In this document: piece after piece, positions 28,659 to 38,990 of the stretch
Layout: the number at the start of each line of letters is the position of its first letter
Numbering within the stretch: the first letter of the stretch is position 1
Assembly: GCF_003364335.1 (NCBI RefSeq)
Contig: NZ_NXLX01000003.1
Span: 58,033 to 122,032, forward strand
DNA from: Helicobacter anseris
Lineage (GTDB): Bacteria > Campylobacterota > Campylobacteria > Campylobacterales > Helicobacteraceae
DNA: 64,000 nucleotides
Direction of reading: 5' to 3'
Notes under the pieces: generated by a model
Databases searched by the model: none
What the model was told of the DNA's origin: nothing
Seen by the model: the letters and a program-made list of their open reading frames with translations, nothing else
Position numbers and translations under genes: made by a program

Positions 28659-30932
28659 TCATTTATTGTAAAACCGATATGTAAGTCCAGTTTGGGTGAG
28701 TGGAGAGAAGCTAAATTCAAATTTCACATAAGTATTATTCAAAACACTAGAAGCATAGCCTCCAGAAGTTGTATCATTTGTCAATATAGGAGTTCTTTGA
28801 CTTGCAAGTTTTAATCCAATACCAAAACAACGAATATTTTTAAAAATTCCAAATGACCAATTTGTTAATGCATCATAATAATTATTACTATTGACAAGAT
28901 TATTAAAATTTACACCAATGGATGCATTAAGACCAAAATAACCAAAATCATTACTAAAATTAAAACTAAGATAATTTGCTGTTGTCTCTTGCTTTAGCGT
29001 AGTAATATCATTAAATTGATTTTTAATGTAATACGTCAAAGATGTGTTTAAATATGCCCTATTATAACTCGCACTAATGGATAATTCCTGTAAATTTTGA
29101 TAAAAAAATGAGTAAGATAAAATACTTGATAAATCCAATCCCTCAATGGGAGAAAAACCAACCTTATTTTGCAATGGATTTCTATAATAGGAAAACGGAT
29201 CATCAAAATCTAGCCTCTGAAAAATACGCCAATAAAACAATTCCCTTCCATTAGAACCAAAAAAATACTGATTAAGCTTTAAATCTAGCTTCCTTGTTGT
29301 TGTGGCATAATCACTCAATATAGCAGGATTCCAAACATCATCATACCATTTGCCATTTATCAAATATTGCCCTGTCGCCTTATTATAAAAACTCGTATAA
29401 TCATTTACTGCCAAAAAAGTCCTATCTAACAGACCACTAGATTGTTGAAAATATGGTGCCGTAAAAATTGCCTCAAGATTTATCACATGAAAAATTTTAT
29501 TATAATCTTTTGCTAAATCCATATTTACATTAAAAGTATAATTAGCAGAAATAAAATTACCACTTTTGCCCGTAGTAATATCTGAATCAATATAACTTTT
29601 TTGTGTATTGTAAATACTCAGATTACTAGCGTAGATATCAGACCATAATCCAAAAGATAAGAATTGATCAAATATGGCAAATTGCAATCCAAGTGGAACT
29701 TTTACACTATTTTCCACATAGCCATACCCTAGATTCCTATAAGTATTTTTCATTTGATAATCTATAGAATAAAGAAAATTTCTAAAAAACAAAGAATCTA
29801 AATACTTATGGTATTGAAGGTTTGGGAGTGATTGAAAGGTGGTATCATTGTTAATTTTATTTAAGTTTAGAAAATAACGAAAATTGATACCATAATAATG
29901 ATCTTGTGTTTGAATATAAAAGTTTGCCTTTGAAATTCTAGTGCCATCTGTAATTCTTGCATTAAATTTATCAAAACGTAAATAATCCAAGTCGTTCATA
30001 TATAAAAAATCAAGATATACACCATTATCTAAATCTTTTTTCATTCCAAAATATTTTTTTAGAGGATTATCACTGGAATGCAGAAAATCAAATCCAAATA
30101 TATGCTTATTTCTTAAATCATAGCGTTGCACATATGTATCTTTATTTAAAAAGTATTTGATATTAAATAAAAATTTATCCTCTTTAGAATCAACAGCCCT
30201 AAATTCTATAGAACCACCTATACCACGATCTGTTCTAACTTGTGGTGTTAAAGTCATATCCCAAAAATCCTGAAGAGCTATATAAAAAGGCTGGACAAAA
30301 ATAAAGCCTTCTCTACTTGAAGTTGCAAATTGTGGATACAAAAAACCACTTGATCGTTCATTTTTTGTAGAAAGCGTTAAATAAGGAAAATAAAAAATAG
30401 GAACATCGCCGACATACAATGTGGGATTCCAAACACTTAATGTAGAATTTTCACTATCAAAACTACCAGAACTAATATTCATATACCAAATAGGTCTCTC
30501 AATACTACAACCAGATATCATGGCTTTTTTAAAAGAATAAACTTTTTGTTTATTTTGCGCTTGTGCTGCACCAATCCACATACCACTTTGACTCTCTTGT
30601 ATATAAAAAGGCTCAATGATTCCATAATCTTCATCCATATTTATCATAGCATAGTTGGTTTTTGCAAATATACTCCCCCCCTTGTAAATCTTCACATCTC
30701 CCTTAATATCCAAAACCCTATTATTCTTATCATAAACTACTTGATTGGCTATAATATACAAATCTCCATTAAACACCACTGCATTACCAGAGGCATATAC
30801 CTTATCATCTTTTGTATATACATTATCTGCAAGCAATTCAAATATTTTATTATTGTCCTTATCAAATTTTTGCACACCCACTTCAGCATACAACAAAGCA
30901 AGACAGGCGATACAAATACTTAAAAACCTCAA
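28659..30932 (-). CDS. lptD: LPS-assembly outer membrane protein LptD
   Basis: Outer-membrane translocon that inserts lipopolysaccharide into the outer leaflet. The 757-residue protein has a signal peptide (about 1-16), a periplasmic OstA jellyroll (about 30-110 with DKVYASGNAVVFNGDLYI and VLDIKGDVKIYKGG) and a large barrel. The conserved WNPTLYVGDVPIFYFPYL region marks the start of the barrel, and it ends TGLTYRFYNK. It is co-oriented with the RDD gene (3 bases upstream) and pnp. Together with the LptF/G-type permease it represents the Lpt pathway in the window. Confidence 0.92.
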   Translation of the reverse strand: MRFLSICIACLALLYAEVGVQKFDKDNNKIFELLADNVYTKDDKVYASGNAVVFNGDLYIIANQVVYDKNNRVLDIKGDVKIYKGGSIFAKTNYAMINMDEDYGIIEPFYIQESQSGMWIGAAQAQNKQKVYSFKKAMISGCSIERPIWYMNISSGSFDSENSTLSVWNPTLYVGDVPIFYFPYLTLSTKNERSSGFLYPQFATSSREGFIFVQPFYIALQDFWDMTLTPQVRTDRGIGGSIEFRAVDSKEDKFLFNIKYFLNKDTYVQRYDLRNKHIFGFDFLHSSDNPLKKYFGMKKDLDNGVYLDFLYMNDLDYLRFDKFNARITDGTRISKANFYIQTQDHYYGINFRYFLNLNKINNDTTFQSLPNLQYHKYLDSLFFRNFLYSIDYQMKNTYRNLGYGYVENSVKVPLGLQFAIFDQFLSFGLWSDIYASNLSIYNTQKSYIDSDITTGKSGNFISANYTFNVNMDLAKDYNKIFHVINLEAIFTAPYFQQSSGLLDRTFLAVNDYTSFYNKATGQYLINGKWYDDVWNPAILSDYATTTRKLDLKLNQYFFGSNGRELFYWRIFQRLDFDDPFSYYRNPLQNKVGFSPIEGLDLSSILSYSFFYQNLQELSISASYNRAYLNTSLTYYIKNQFNDITTLKQETTANYLSFNFSNDFGYFGLNASIGVNFNNLVNSNNYYDALTNWSFGIFKNIRCFGIGLKLASQRTPILTNDTTSGGYASSVLNNTYVKFEFSFSPLTQTGLTYRFYNK

Positions 30933-30935
30933 ATA

Positions 30936-31400
30936 TCAATCCTGCATTATCACTATTGTCTTTACAACTCTATCATGAAGTGTTCTAACAAACTTATCCC
31001 CCAAAGCAAAAAAATAAGTCACATAAAAAAACATTTGTCCAATCTCTTTAAAAAAAGTTCTTACCACCGCATCCAATAAATTAGGATTGTCTAATGTATC
31101 AACTCTAATAATTCTTATCTTCAATAGTATTTTTCCAATACTAGCACCATACAAAGCAGTAAATAAACTATGATATACACTTCTTAAAAGCACCAAATAA
31201 AAAAAAGTTTCTTTCAACAAATCCACAATAGCCTCTGGATTGTTTCTCAAAGCATAAAAGGAATTAAAGAAAAGAAAGAAAAATAAAATTGTCATTAAAA
31301 AATCATCAATTAAAAAAGCAAATAAACGTCTCTGAAATGAAGATATGCGAATTTCTTCTCTAAATAAGATTTCCTCTAACTTTTCATCACTTATTTGCAT
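30936..31400 (-). CDS. RDD-family membrane protein
   Basis: A 154-residue protein with the RDD signature: FQRRLFAFLIDDFLM (Arg, Asp, Asp), a middle helix pair and a final region GASIGKILLKIRIIRVD. There are two or three membrane helices. The biochemical role is unknown for this family; some members act in ion exchange. It overlaps the end of purD by ten bases and precedes lptD by three. Confidence 0.85.
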   Translation of the reverse strand: MQISDEKLEEILFREEIRISSFQRRLFAFLIDDFLMTILFFFLFFNSFYALRNNPEAIVDLLKETFFYLVLLRSVYHSLFTALYGASIGKILLKIRIIRVDTLDNPNLLDAVVRTFFKEIGQMFFYVTYFFALGDKFVRTLHDRVVKTIVIMQD

Positions 31401-32674
31401 ACTTCATCAATCCTATGTCCTATATCCCTTCTATACTGCATACCTGAAAAATCAATAGATTTGATAATTTGATATGCATTATCCTTTGCTATTTTTAAAT
31501 TCTCTCCTATGCCAACACTCAATAATACCCTACCTCCAGTTGCAATCATATTTTTATCTTGCATTGTGACCCCAGCAAATACAATATGTCCCAAGCTCTC
31601 ATCATAATTATTAAAAGTAATTTTTTGAGGTTTTGCTTGAGTATAAGGATATTCCTTTGAAGCAATAACAACCGCTAAAGCACTTTTTTCATAAAATTCG
31701 ATTTTAACTTTTTTTATCTCTCTTTTTATAACACTCTCACAAATATCAATCAACGGTGTTTTTAGCAATGGCATCAATACTTCACATTCAGGATCTCCAA
31801 ATCTTACATTATATTCCAATAAAAAAGGTTCCTTTTCCCCATTGATATCCCTAACCATAATGCCTGCAAACAATACACCTTCAAAAGGATTGTTTTCTTG
31901 TTTTAGTCCATCCAATGTTGGTTGAATAATTTTATTAGCAATTTTTTTCATCAAATTATCATCGCAGAATGGTGCTGGAGCATAAGCCCCCATCCCACCT
32001 GTATTTGGCCCCATATCATTATCTAGCAATCTTTTATGATCTTGGCAAGCAGGCAATAAAACATAATCCTTCCCATCACAAATTGCAAAAACAGAAAGTT
32101 CTATACCATCAAGATATTCTTCTATAACAACACACTTCCCCTCGTTACCAAATTTTTCACCACTAAGCATCTCTTGAATACTTTGTAATGCCTCTTGCTT
32201 ATTAGATGTAATAATCACTCCCTTTCCAGCACACAAACCATCAGCCTTAATTACATATGGTGATTGCAAAGTTTCTAAAAATTCCTTTGCTTTAATAAAA
32301 TCTGATGTTTGAATATAAGATGCTGTAGGCACTTTATAGCGTGTAATAAAATCTTTCATATATGCCTTAGATCCCTCAAGAATACCGGCTTTTTTACTAG
32401 GTCCAAAGACTTTAATACCAGCTAGACGCAACGAATCAGAAATACCATCAATAATATAAGCTTCAGGCCCTATAATTACAAGATTGATATCAAATTTTTG
32501 AATCTTTTCTATTAAATCTTGATGCGTAGAAAAAGAAAAATTTTCTCCAATATGAAATGTTCCTCCATTGCCAGGAGCAAAATACAACTTTTTACATCTA
32601 CTATCTTTTAATAGATGCAATCCGATAGCATACTCCCTTCCACCATTGCCTAAAATCAGAATCTTATATTCCAT
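31391..32674 (-). CDS. purD: Phosphoribosylamine-glycine ligase
   Basis: Second step of de novo purine synthesis. At 427 residues it has the ATP-grasp layout: NGGREYAIG at the start, GPEAYIIDGISD, VIKADGLCAGKGVII, GPNTGGMGAYAPAP and the metal-site EYNVRFGDPECE. Its downstream end overlaps the RDD gene. About 280 bases without a recognisable gene lie on its upstream side. Confidence 0.97.
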   Translation of the reverse strand: MEYKILILGNGGREYAIGLHLLKDSRCKKLYFAPGNGGTFHIGENFSFSTHQDLIEKIQKFDINLVIIGPEAYIIDGISDSLRLAGIKVFGPSKKAGILEGSKAYMKDFITRYKVPTASYIQTSDFIKAKEFLETLQSPYVIKADGLCAGKGVIITSNKQEALQSIQEMLSGEKFGNEGKCVVIEEYLDGIELSVFAICDGKDYVLLPACQDHKRLLDNDMGPNTGGMGAYAPAPFCDDNLMKKIANKIIQPTLDGLKQENNPFEGVLFAGIMVRDINGEKEPFLLEYNVRFGDPECEVLMPLLKTPLIDICESVIKREIKKVKIEFYEKSALAVVIASKEYPYTQAKPQKITFNNYDESLGHIVFAGVTMQDKNMIATGGRVLLSVGIGENLKIAKDNAYQIIKSIDFSGMQYRRDIGHRIDEVCK

Positions 32675-32957
32675 TGCTTATACCTCCATAAATACCCAGA
32701 CAACCGCTATTTAAATGTAAAGCCCATTAAAGCAAAAAACAAGACCAAAAGAAATTTATCAGGCGGCAGATTCTAAACTTAATAAAAGCCTCAAACAAAA
32801 ATACCGAACACACAAAATTTACTATTTAGTCTAAACATAAATTCCATATAGACGAACAAAATAAAAAACACGTATTATCTAGGCAAGCGTAATTATAAAA
32901 AAAAGCTTATTATTTTTTACTTAAATCTCAAGAACAAATCATAAAAACAAATAATTT

Positions 32958-33929
32958 TTAGCTAATACCATCAAATGCTACCAAAGCCGATCCCCAAGTA
33001 AGTCCTCCACCAAAGGCATCCAAAAGCATCAAATCACCATTTTTCAACTTTCCACTCTCATAAACATCATTCATTGCCATCGGTATACTAGCAGCAGAAG
33101 TATTACCATATTTTTGCACTGTTAGCACTATTTGCTCCTTTTGAAAAGAAAGGCGTTCGGCAACTGCAGAAATAATTCTTAAATTTGCTTGGTGTGGAAT
33201 AAAGAATAATATGTCTTTTGATGAGAGATTATTTTTATTAAGTATCATTTCCACATCATTTGTCAAAGTCTTAACTGCAATTTTAAAAATCTCATTACCC
33301 CTCATATTCAAACATTGCTTCACTGCACTTTTTGAATCAGCAATCGGGGTATATAGCAAATTGGCATAATCTCCATTTGAAGAAACATGGACATCCAAAA
33401 TAGATTTTTCTTTATCCTTTGTTACACCAATAACAGCTGCACCAGCGCCATCACCAAAAAGCACGCAAGTACTTCTATCGTTAAAATCTAAAATGGAACT
33501 AATCTTCTCTGATCCAATAATCAAAATATTCTTACATGCTCCACTTTCAATAAAAGATTTTGCAATTGACAATAAATAGATAAATCCTGTGCAAGCGGCA
33601 GATATATCAAAGGCTGGCTTATCTGTAATACCCAATTTGCTCGCAACAACACAAGCTGTTGATGGCATACCCAAAAAATCAGGACTCAAAGTAGCAACAA
33701 TAACCATATCTATATCACTGTTTTTAATTCCAGCTCTATCTATGGCTTTTTTTCCAGCCTCTACTGCCAAATCACTAGTAAACTGCTTGTCCTCTGCAAA
33801 GTGTCTTGTATATATACCAGTTCTCTCAACTATCCATTCATGAGTTGTATCAATACTTTTCTCAAAATCAAAATTGTTTACACATCTGCTAGGAACAAAT
33901 GAAGCAATAGATTTAAGAGAAGCAAACAT
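32958..33929 (-). CDS. fabH: Beta-ketoacyl-ACP synthase III
   Basis: Starts fatty acid synthesis by condensing acetyl-CoA with malonyl-ACP. At 323 residues it carries the Cys-His-Asn triad: C in [15 protein letters not shown] in [11 protein letters not shown] and N in [11 protein letters not shown]. It follows plsX by eleven bases, in the conserved order yceD-rpmF-plsX-fabH. Confidence 0.97.
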   Translation of the reverse strand: MFASLKSIASFVPSRCVNNFDFEKSIDTTHEWIVERTGIYTRHFAEDKQFTSDLAVEAGKKAIDRAGIKNSDIDMVIVATLSPDFLGMPSTACVVASKLGITDKPAFDISAACTGFIYLLSIAKSFIESGACKNILIIGSEKISSILDFNDRSTCVLFGDGAGAAVIGVTKDKEKSILDVHVSSNGDYANLLYTPIADSKSAVKQCLNMRGNEIFKIAVKTLTNDVEMILNKNNLSSKDILFFIPHQANLRIISAVAERLSFQKEQIVLTVQKYGNTSAASIPMAMNDVYESGKLKNGDLMLLDAFGGGLTWGSALVAFDGIS

Positions 33930-33940
33930 ACAAACACTCC

Positions 33941-34933
33941 TTAATTATTTTTATTACTCGCAAAAACCTGTGTTAATTTATTTGGCATATCTGCTTTTAT
34001 GGTGTTAATTGCCTGATAAATAGCATTTTCTATTGCTCTTGCATTACTTTTACCATGACTAATAATAACATTACCATTTACACCAAGCAAGGGCGCTCCA
34101 CCATATTCAGCATAATCCATTTTTTTCTTAAGACTCTTAAAAACATTTCTCAATAATATGGCACCAAGCATACCTATGAAAGATTTTTTAATTTGATTTT
34201 TCAATAAAGAAACTACAGAATCTGCAACACCCTCACTTGTCTTCAGAACAATATTTCCAGTATAGCCATCACACACAATAACCTCTACACTTCCATTAAA
34301 AATATCATTCCCCTCTACGTTGCCATTAAAAAATGGATATTTCTTCAAGATATTAAAGGTTTCTTTAGTTAATTCATTACCCTTAGTATCCTCTTCTCCA
34401 TTTGCAAGTAACCCCACTCTTGGTTCTGCATACCCTAAAACATTTTTAGCATACTCATATCCCATAAGTGCAAAATCATGCAAATAAATAGGCTTGCAAT
34501 CAGTATTAGCACCAGCATCTAAAACAACACTCGGGGTATCTGCAATTGTAGGCATTATAGTGCAAATCGCAGGTCGATTCACCCCAGATATTCTTCCTAG
34601 TCTCAAAGTTGCCAAACTCATAGTAGCACCACTATGTCCAGCAGAAACTAGAGCATCTACTTGCTTATTTCTCAACATTTCCATAGCAATAAAAATAGAA
34701 GAATCTTTTCTTCTAGCAGCACTTGAAGCCTGCTCATCCATCCGAATATAATCATCACAATGTATAACTTCAATATGTTCTCTAGAAAAATCTCCTAAAA
34801 ATTTTTCTATTTGCACAGAATTGCCAATAATATACGCAAAAAAATCCTCTTTATCAAAAGCTTGTTTAATGCCCTGTACTATTGGAAATATACCACTATC
34901 AGCCCCCATTGCATCAATAGCTATCCTAAACAT
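33941..34933 (-). CDS. plsX: Phosphate acyltransferase PlsX
   Basis: Makes acyl-phosphate from acyl-ACP for phospholipid synthesis. The 330-residue protein begins with the signature [12 protein letters not shown] and has [22 protein letters not shown] and [11 protein letters not shown], all characteristic. It lies between rpmF and fabH in the usual lipid cluster. Confidence 0.96.
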   Translation of the reverse strand: MFRIAIDAMGADSGIFPIVQGIKQAFDKEDFFAYIIGNSVQIEKFLGDFSREHIEVIHCDDYIRMDEQASSAARRKDSSIFIAMEMLRNKQVDALVSAGHSGATMSLATLRLGRISGVNRPAICTIMPTIADTPSVVLDAGANTDCKPIYLHDFALMGYEYAKNVLGYAEPRVGLLANGEEDTKGNELTKETFNILKKYPFFNGNVEGNDIFNGSVEVIVCDGYTGNIVLKTSEGVADSVVSLLKNQIKKSFIGMLGAILLRNVFKSLKKKMDYAEYGGAPLLGVNGNVIISHGKSNARAIENAIYQAINTIKADMPNKLTQVFASNKNN

Positions 34934-34970
34934 AAATTTTTCTCACTTATGCAACACAAGAATAAAAAAA

Positions 34971-35120
34971 TTAATTATAAGTACCACTAAATTTATTTCT
35001 ATGGTGTGGCATCTTCCAAGTACCATCCTTGTCTTTTACTGGAATCTTTAAATCAATTTTATAATGAGTTCTTCTCTTTGCTGCTCTAGTTTTACTTACA
35101 CGTCTCTTAGGTACTGCCAT
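34971..35120 (-). CDS. rpmF: Large-subunit ribosomal protein bL32
   Basis: A 49-residue basic protein that begins [19 protein letters not shown] and ends SGTYN, the bL32 pattern. The ribosome site AAGGAG overlaps the stop region of the preceding yceD-like gene, three bases away. It lacks the zinc-binding cysteines of some bL32 proteins, as expected for the C-minus form. Confidence 0.96.
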   Translation of the reverse strand: MAVPKRRVSKTRAAKRRTHYKIDLKIPVKDKDGTWKMPHHRNKFSGTYN

Positions 35121-35123
35121 GTC

Positions 35124-35474
35124 TTACTCCTTAATATGATAATCTGATTTTATCAGTTCTATTTCACTGTAAAAGATATATGCAATATCAATAAAGCCAT
35201 CAAAGAATTCTATAACATCAATAGCATCTTCTTTAAATTGACTTTGTAAATTCCACAAACCATCTGCAATATACAAAACCAACTTCTGAGCAATTTCCTT
35301 CTCAAACTCTTCCCCAGTAATATCACAACATAAAGTAACTTTTCCTGTTATATACCCATCTAATATACAAGTATGAGAATCTCTTCTATAAATCTCGCAC
35401 TCAAACTTCAAACCATCTTGCTCTAAAACAAATCTCTTCTTTTCTTGAGTAATTTTCCTAAAAGATACCCTCAT
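35124..35474 (-). CDS. YceD/DUF177-like protein upstream of rpmF
   Basis: A small acidic protein (116 residues from the ATG at 35474; a TTG at 35486 would add four). It has the strand pattern of the YceD family (GYITGKVTLCCDITGEEFEKEI, then a short acidic helix region). Its position directly before rpmF is that of yceD in very many bacteria, where it is linked to 23S rRNA or rpmF expression. Identity therefore rests mainly on context. No clear ribosome site precedes either start. Confidence 0.6.
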   Translation of the reverse strand: MRVSFRKITQEKKRFVLEQDGLKFECEIYRRDSHTCILDGYITGKVTLCCDITGEEFEKEIAQKLVLYIADGLWNLQSQFKEDAIDVIEFFDGFIDIAYIFYSEIELIKSDYHIKE

Positions 35475-35517
35475 TTTTAGAAACAATTATTTACGCAATT
35501 CTTTTTTTAAACCTGAG

Positions 35518-35940
35518 TTAATATACCGCATTCTTTGCAAAGAAAAACTCAATCTCTATTTTTGCATTTTCTAAACAATCACTTCCATGCACAGCATTTG
35601 CTTCAACACTATCAGCAAAATCTGCTCTAATAGTTCCCTTCTTGGCTTCTTTTGGATTTGTAGAACCCATCAGCTCCCTATTTTTTAATACAGCATTTTC
35701 TCCCTCTAAAACCATTACAATAACAGGACCGCTAATCATAAATTGTATTAAATCAGAAAAAAAAGACCTCTCTTTATGGACAGAATAGAATTGTTCTGCA
35801 TCTTTTTTACTTAATTGCATCTTCTTAATAGCAGCCACTCTCAATCCATTAGTTTCAAATCGATCAATAATCTTTCCAACAACAGACTTTTTAACCGCAT
35901 CAGGTTTTATAATAGACAATGTTTGCTCTATCTTGTTCAT
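35518..35940 (-). CDS. ndk: Nucleoside-diphosphate kinase
   Basis: Transfers phosphate from ATP to nucleoside diphosphates through a histidine intermediate. At 140 residues it shows [12 protein letters not shown] at the N-terminus, the Kpn-loop region and the active-site histidine in [12 protein letters not shown]. It is upstream of the yceD-rpmF-plsX-fabH genes, as in H. pylori to my memory. Confidence 0.97.
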   Translation of the reverse strand: MNKIEQTLSIIKPDAVKKSVVGKIIDRFETNGLRVAAIKKMQLSKKDAEQFYSVHKERSFFSDLIQFMISGPVIVMVLEGENAVLKNRELMGSTNPKEAKKGTIRADFADSVEANAVHGSDCLENAKIEIEFFFAKNAVY

Positions 35941-36022
35941 AAAATCAAAAACTCCAAAACAACTTAAAATAAAAGCACACTGAAATAAAGAGTGCTAGAC
36001 AGTACGATATCTCACAATAATA

Positions 36023-36099
36023 TGGTATCCTCGGCGGGATTTGAACCCACGACCTTACGATTAGGAATCGTACGCTCTATCCAGCTGAGCTACGGGGAT
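36023..36099 (-). tRNA. tRNA-Arg (anticodon CCT)
   Basis: A 77-base cloverleaf on the minus strand with encoded CCA. The anticodon stem ACGAT/ATCGT encloses loop TCCTAA-type sequence giving CCT, which reads AGG. The D arm (AGCTCAGCTGGATAGAGC) and T loop (TTCAAAT) are standard. The acceptor ATCCCCG against CGAGGAT leaves one C-A mismatch at the fifth pair; all other pairs hold. Confidence 0.93.
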
Positions 36100-36104
36100 G
36101 GATC

Positions 36105-36127
36105 CCTTGTCGCTTATTGCGACAAGG
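36105..36127 (-). terminator. Hairpin between hup and tRNA-Arg
   Basis: Perfect nine-base inverted repeat CCTTGTCGC / GCGACAAGG around a five-base loop, eight bases downstream of the hup stop and just before the tRNA-Arg gene. No T run follows on either strand, so it may be a processing or stabilising hairpin rather than an intrinsic terminator. Confidence 0.45.
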
Positions 36128-36135
36128 AAAAATGC

Positions 36136-36417
36136 TTACTTCTTAGCTACCAAATCTTTCAAACCTTTACCTGGCTTAAACTTAGGAACCATCTTATCAG
36201 CAGTCTTGTAAGTTTTATTGCTTCCAGGAACTTTCCCTTCTTTTCCTTTTTGTAATACTGTTTCAAATTTACCAAAACCTACAAGTTCAATACTTTGTTT
36301 TTTTGATAAAGCTTTCTCAACAGCAGCAACAAAAGAATTTACTGCAGTTTCTGCATCTTTCTTAGTCGCATAATCACCAACTTCTTTTACCAAATCTACA
36401 AATTCTGCCTTATTCAT
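36136..36417 (-). CDS. hup: DNA-binding protein HU
   Basis: Nucleoid protein of 93 residues. It begins MNKAEFVDLVKEVG, has the IELVGFGKFETV strand and the DNA-bending arm with a shortened PGSNKTYKTADKMVPKFKPG, ending in the lysine-rich GLKDLVAKK. A good ribosome site GGAGG precedes the ATG. Confidence 0.96.
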   Translation of the reverse strand: MNKAEFVDLVKEVGDYATKKDAETAVNSFVAAVEKALSKKQSIELVGFGKFETVLQKGKEGKVPGSNKTYKTADKMVPKFKPGKGLKDLVAKK

Positions 36418-36663
36418 TACTAAGGATCCTCCCTAAAATTTAATCTTGTTAATGTTTTTTGTTCAAAAACGCGATATTCTACACACTTTTTTTTCAAAAA
36501 TCAAGAATCAATATCTTGGTTTTTTGTTTTTTTGCATCTTTTCTGATAGAATTTCCAATTCATATCTAAAATTTTTAATCAAAAAACCTTTCATTAAGCT
36601 ATTCAAAAATCATTATCAACAAAGCTTGATGAAGTAAAGAATATTTTTTAAGGTAAATTACTT

Positions 36664-37650
36664 ATGAACAAAATTGCAATAAATGGGACAGGAAGAATAG
36701 GGCTTTGTGCAATTAAAATTGCTAGTATGAGAAAAGACTTGGAAATTGTTGCTATCAATACAACAACAGATATTGAAACCCTAATACATCTAATTAAATA
36801 CGACTCTGTACACGGAAAATTTGGAGTCAAACAGATAGATTCTAATACACTAGAAATAGGAAACAGTAAAAATATAAAAATTTTAAGCAACAGAGATATT
36901 CAGTCTTTAGATTTTTCAGTGTATGGGGCACAATGTGTTGTAGAATGTACGGGTAGTTTTAATTCTCTAGAAAAATCTTCTGCCCATCTCAAAGGAAGTG
37001 TCAAAAAAGTAATTATATCAGCCCCTGCAGACAACACACCAACATTTGTTTTTGGTGTAAATCATACATCATACAATGGTGAAACTATTATTTCAAATGC
37101 TTCTTGCACAACTAATTGCCTCGCACCAATACTAAAAGTTTTACATCAAAATTTTGGTGTTGAAAATGGACTTATGACAACTATACATAGCTATACAAAC
37201 GATCAGAATCTACTTGATGTAAAACATAAAGATATTCGTCGAGCTAGGGCAGCTGCTCTTAATATCATCCCAACAAGCACCGGAGCTGCAAAAGCTATCG
37301 GATTGGCAATTCCAGAATTAAATGGCAAACTCAATGGATTTGCCATCAGGGTTCCAACACCAAATGTTAGCCTTGTGGATTTAAGTGTAACCTTAAATCA
37401 TTCTACAACAAAAGAAAGTATCAATCAAGCTTTTTTTGAAGCACAATCTAGCTATATGAAAGGACTCATCAAGGTTGATGAAGACAAATGTGTATCAAGT
37501 GATTTTATTGGTTCACATTACAGTGCAATTTTTATCCCAGACAAAACACTTGTTCAAGGCAATAGCGCGAAGGTATTGGCATGGTATGATAATGAAATGG
37601 GTTATTCATATAGGTTAATTGATATGTGTGCCTATATACTAAATCATTGA
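36664..37650 (+). CDS. gapA: Glyceraldehyde-3-phosphate dehydrogenase
   Basis: Oxidises glyceraldehyde-3-phosphate with NAD(P). The 328-residue protein has the NAD-binding start [13 protein letters not shown], the catalytic cysteine in [12 protein letters not shown], the base histidine in [11 protein letters not shown] and [11 protein letters not shown] near the end. It heads an operon with pgi and pgk, 26 bases before pgi. Confidence 0.95.
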   Translation: MNKIAINGTGRIGLCAIKIASMRKDLEIVAINTTTDIETLIHLIKYDSVHGKFGVKQIDSNTLEIGNSKNIKILSNRDIQSLDFSVYGAQCVVECTGSFNSLEKSSAHLKGSVKKVIISAPADNTPTFVFGVNHTSYNGETIISNASCTTNCLAPILKVLHQNFGVENGLMTTIHSYTNDQNLLDVKHKDIRRARAAALNIIPTSTGAAKAIGLAIPELNGKLNGFAIRVPTPNVSLVDLSVTLNHSTTKESINQAFFEAQSSYMKGLIKVDEDKCVSSDFIGSHYSAIFIPDKTLVQGNSAKVLAWYDNEMGYSYRLIDMCAYILNH

Positions 37651-37676
37651 AATATCTCAAGCAAAAAAGCTAAAAT

Positions 37677-38945
37677 ATGCTAAATTTTACACATTTTTTT
37701 GATAAGAACAATTATGACAATAAACTAGCCAAACCAAGCAAAGAAGCCCTAGATAATGTTTTTTCTCTAATTAAACAAGAAAAAACATTAAATAAAACTG
37801 GGTATTACAGTCTCGTGCATGATTATAAAGCACTAGAAGATTCTTTATCTTTTTTAAAAAAACATAAAAACTTTCTAGAAACAATAAAAAATATTGTCAT
37901 TATTGGTATTGGTGGTAGTTCTCTTGGTATAAAGGCAATCGATGGAATGCTTAAACACCTCCCTAGAAGAAAAAATATCAAATTAAGATTTTTGGAACAT
38001 ACAGATCCAATTGAAATACAAAAAACACTAAATAAAATACAACTTACTCAAACTCTTTTTATAGCAATTTCAAAATCTGGAACAACAATTGAAACCTCTT
38101 CATTGCTTAAATTTGTTATTCACAAGTATAAGCTTTTAACTCCTCACAACAAAAAACATCTAATTATTATTACCGATCAAGATTCTCCGCTGTCTTTATT
38201 TGCCAAAGAATATCATTTTGATTTTTTTGAAATTGATCAAAATATAGGAGGTCGTTTTTCTGTATTAAGCACAATTGGTATTCTTCCCCTTACTCTTCTT
38301 GGATATGATACCAAAGAGCTTTTGGAAGGTGCAAAAAAATTTCAAGATAATTTTTTTGAAAGAAAAGAAGAGCATGTTTTGCAAAAAGCAATTTTTTTGG
38401 CAAAAAACAAAGAGCGTTATCCTATCAATATTCTTTTTTCCTACTCGAGCGTATTTAAAAATTTTAATGCCTGGTATGTTCAACTATGGGGAGAATCTTT
38501 AGGTAAAATTGATATTTATGGAAAAAAAGTTGGACTTACTCCCATTAGCCTTATAGGTAGCATTGATCAGCATTCTTTTTTGCAACTTATCACACAAGGA
38601 GTTATGGATAAAACAGTTACTTTTATAAGTTTGGATCAAGCAAATTACACTAAACCAAAAATACCAAAGCTTTCTTTAAAATACTTAGAATCTACCGACT
38701 TTGTTAATAACACTTCTTTTGCAAAACTTTTAAGCACTCAGCAAATTGCCACAATGCAAACGATACAAAATGAAAATATACCAACTGATCATATAGAAAT
38801 AAATGAGCTTTGTGAAAGAAGCGTAGGCACGCTTATCATCTATTTTGAACTTCTTACATCAGCTGCTGGTGCGATTTTAAACATCAATACCTATAATCAA
38901 CCAGGAGTTGAATTTGGAAAAATCCTCTTAAAAAAAATGTTTTAA
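37677..38945 (+). CDS. pgi: Glucose-6-phosphate isomerase (short type)
   Basis: Interconverts glucose-6-phosphate and fructose-6-phosphate. The two SIS domains are visible: IIGIGGSSLGIKAIDG, ISKSGTTIETSS, and the family signature GGRFSVLSTIGILPL; a second signature follows near the end (NTYNQPGVEFGK). At 422 residues it is much shorter than the roughly 545-residue H. pylori enzyme and matches the Campylobacter form. Its presence between gapA and pgk also differs from H. pylori, as I recall. Confidence 0.93.
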   Translation: MLNFTHFFDKNNYDNKLAKPSKEALDNVFSLIKQEKTLNKTGYYSLVHDYKALEDSLSFLKKHKNFLETIKNIVIIGIGGSSLGIKAIDGMLKHLPRRKNIKLRFLEHTDPIEIQKTLNKIQLTQTLFIAISKSGTTIETSSLLKFVIHKYKLLTPHNKKHLIIITDQDSPLSLFAKEYHFDFFEIDQNIGGRFSVLSTIGILPLTLLGYDTKELLEGAKKFQDNFFERKEEHVLQKAIFLAKNKERYPINILFSYSSVFKNFNAWYVQLWGESLGKIDIYGKKVGLTPISLIGSIDQHSFLQLITQGVMDKTVTFISLDQANYTKPKIPKLSLKYLESTDFVNNTSFAKLLSTQQIATMQTIQNENIPTDHIEINELCERSVGTLIIYFELLTSAAGAILNINTYNQPGVEFGKILLKKMF

Positions 38946-38990
38946 TTTTTGATAAAATACCATTTTCATAAATTAAAAAGAGGTGCTCTT

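Noticed and set aside
30675..30681. Run of seven C inside lptD as a phase-variable tract
   Set aside because: Too short for frequent slippage compared with the 11-base tracts, and LptD is essential; the frame is intact.
32675..32957. 283-base gap between purD and fabH as a possible small gene or RNA
   Set aside because: No ribosome site with a convincing frame and no stable hairpin were found; it may hold the purD promoter region.
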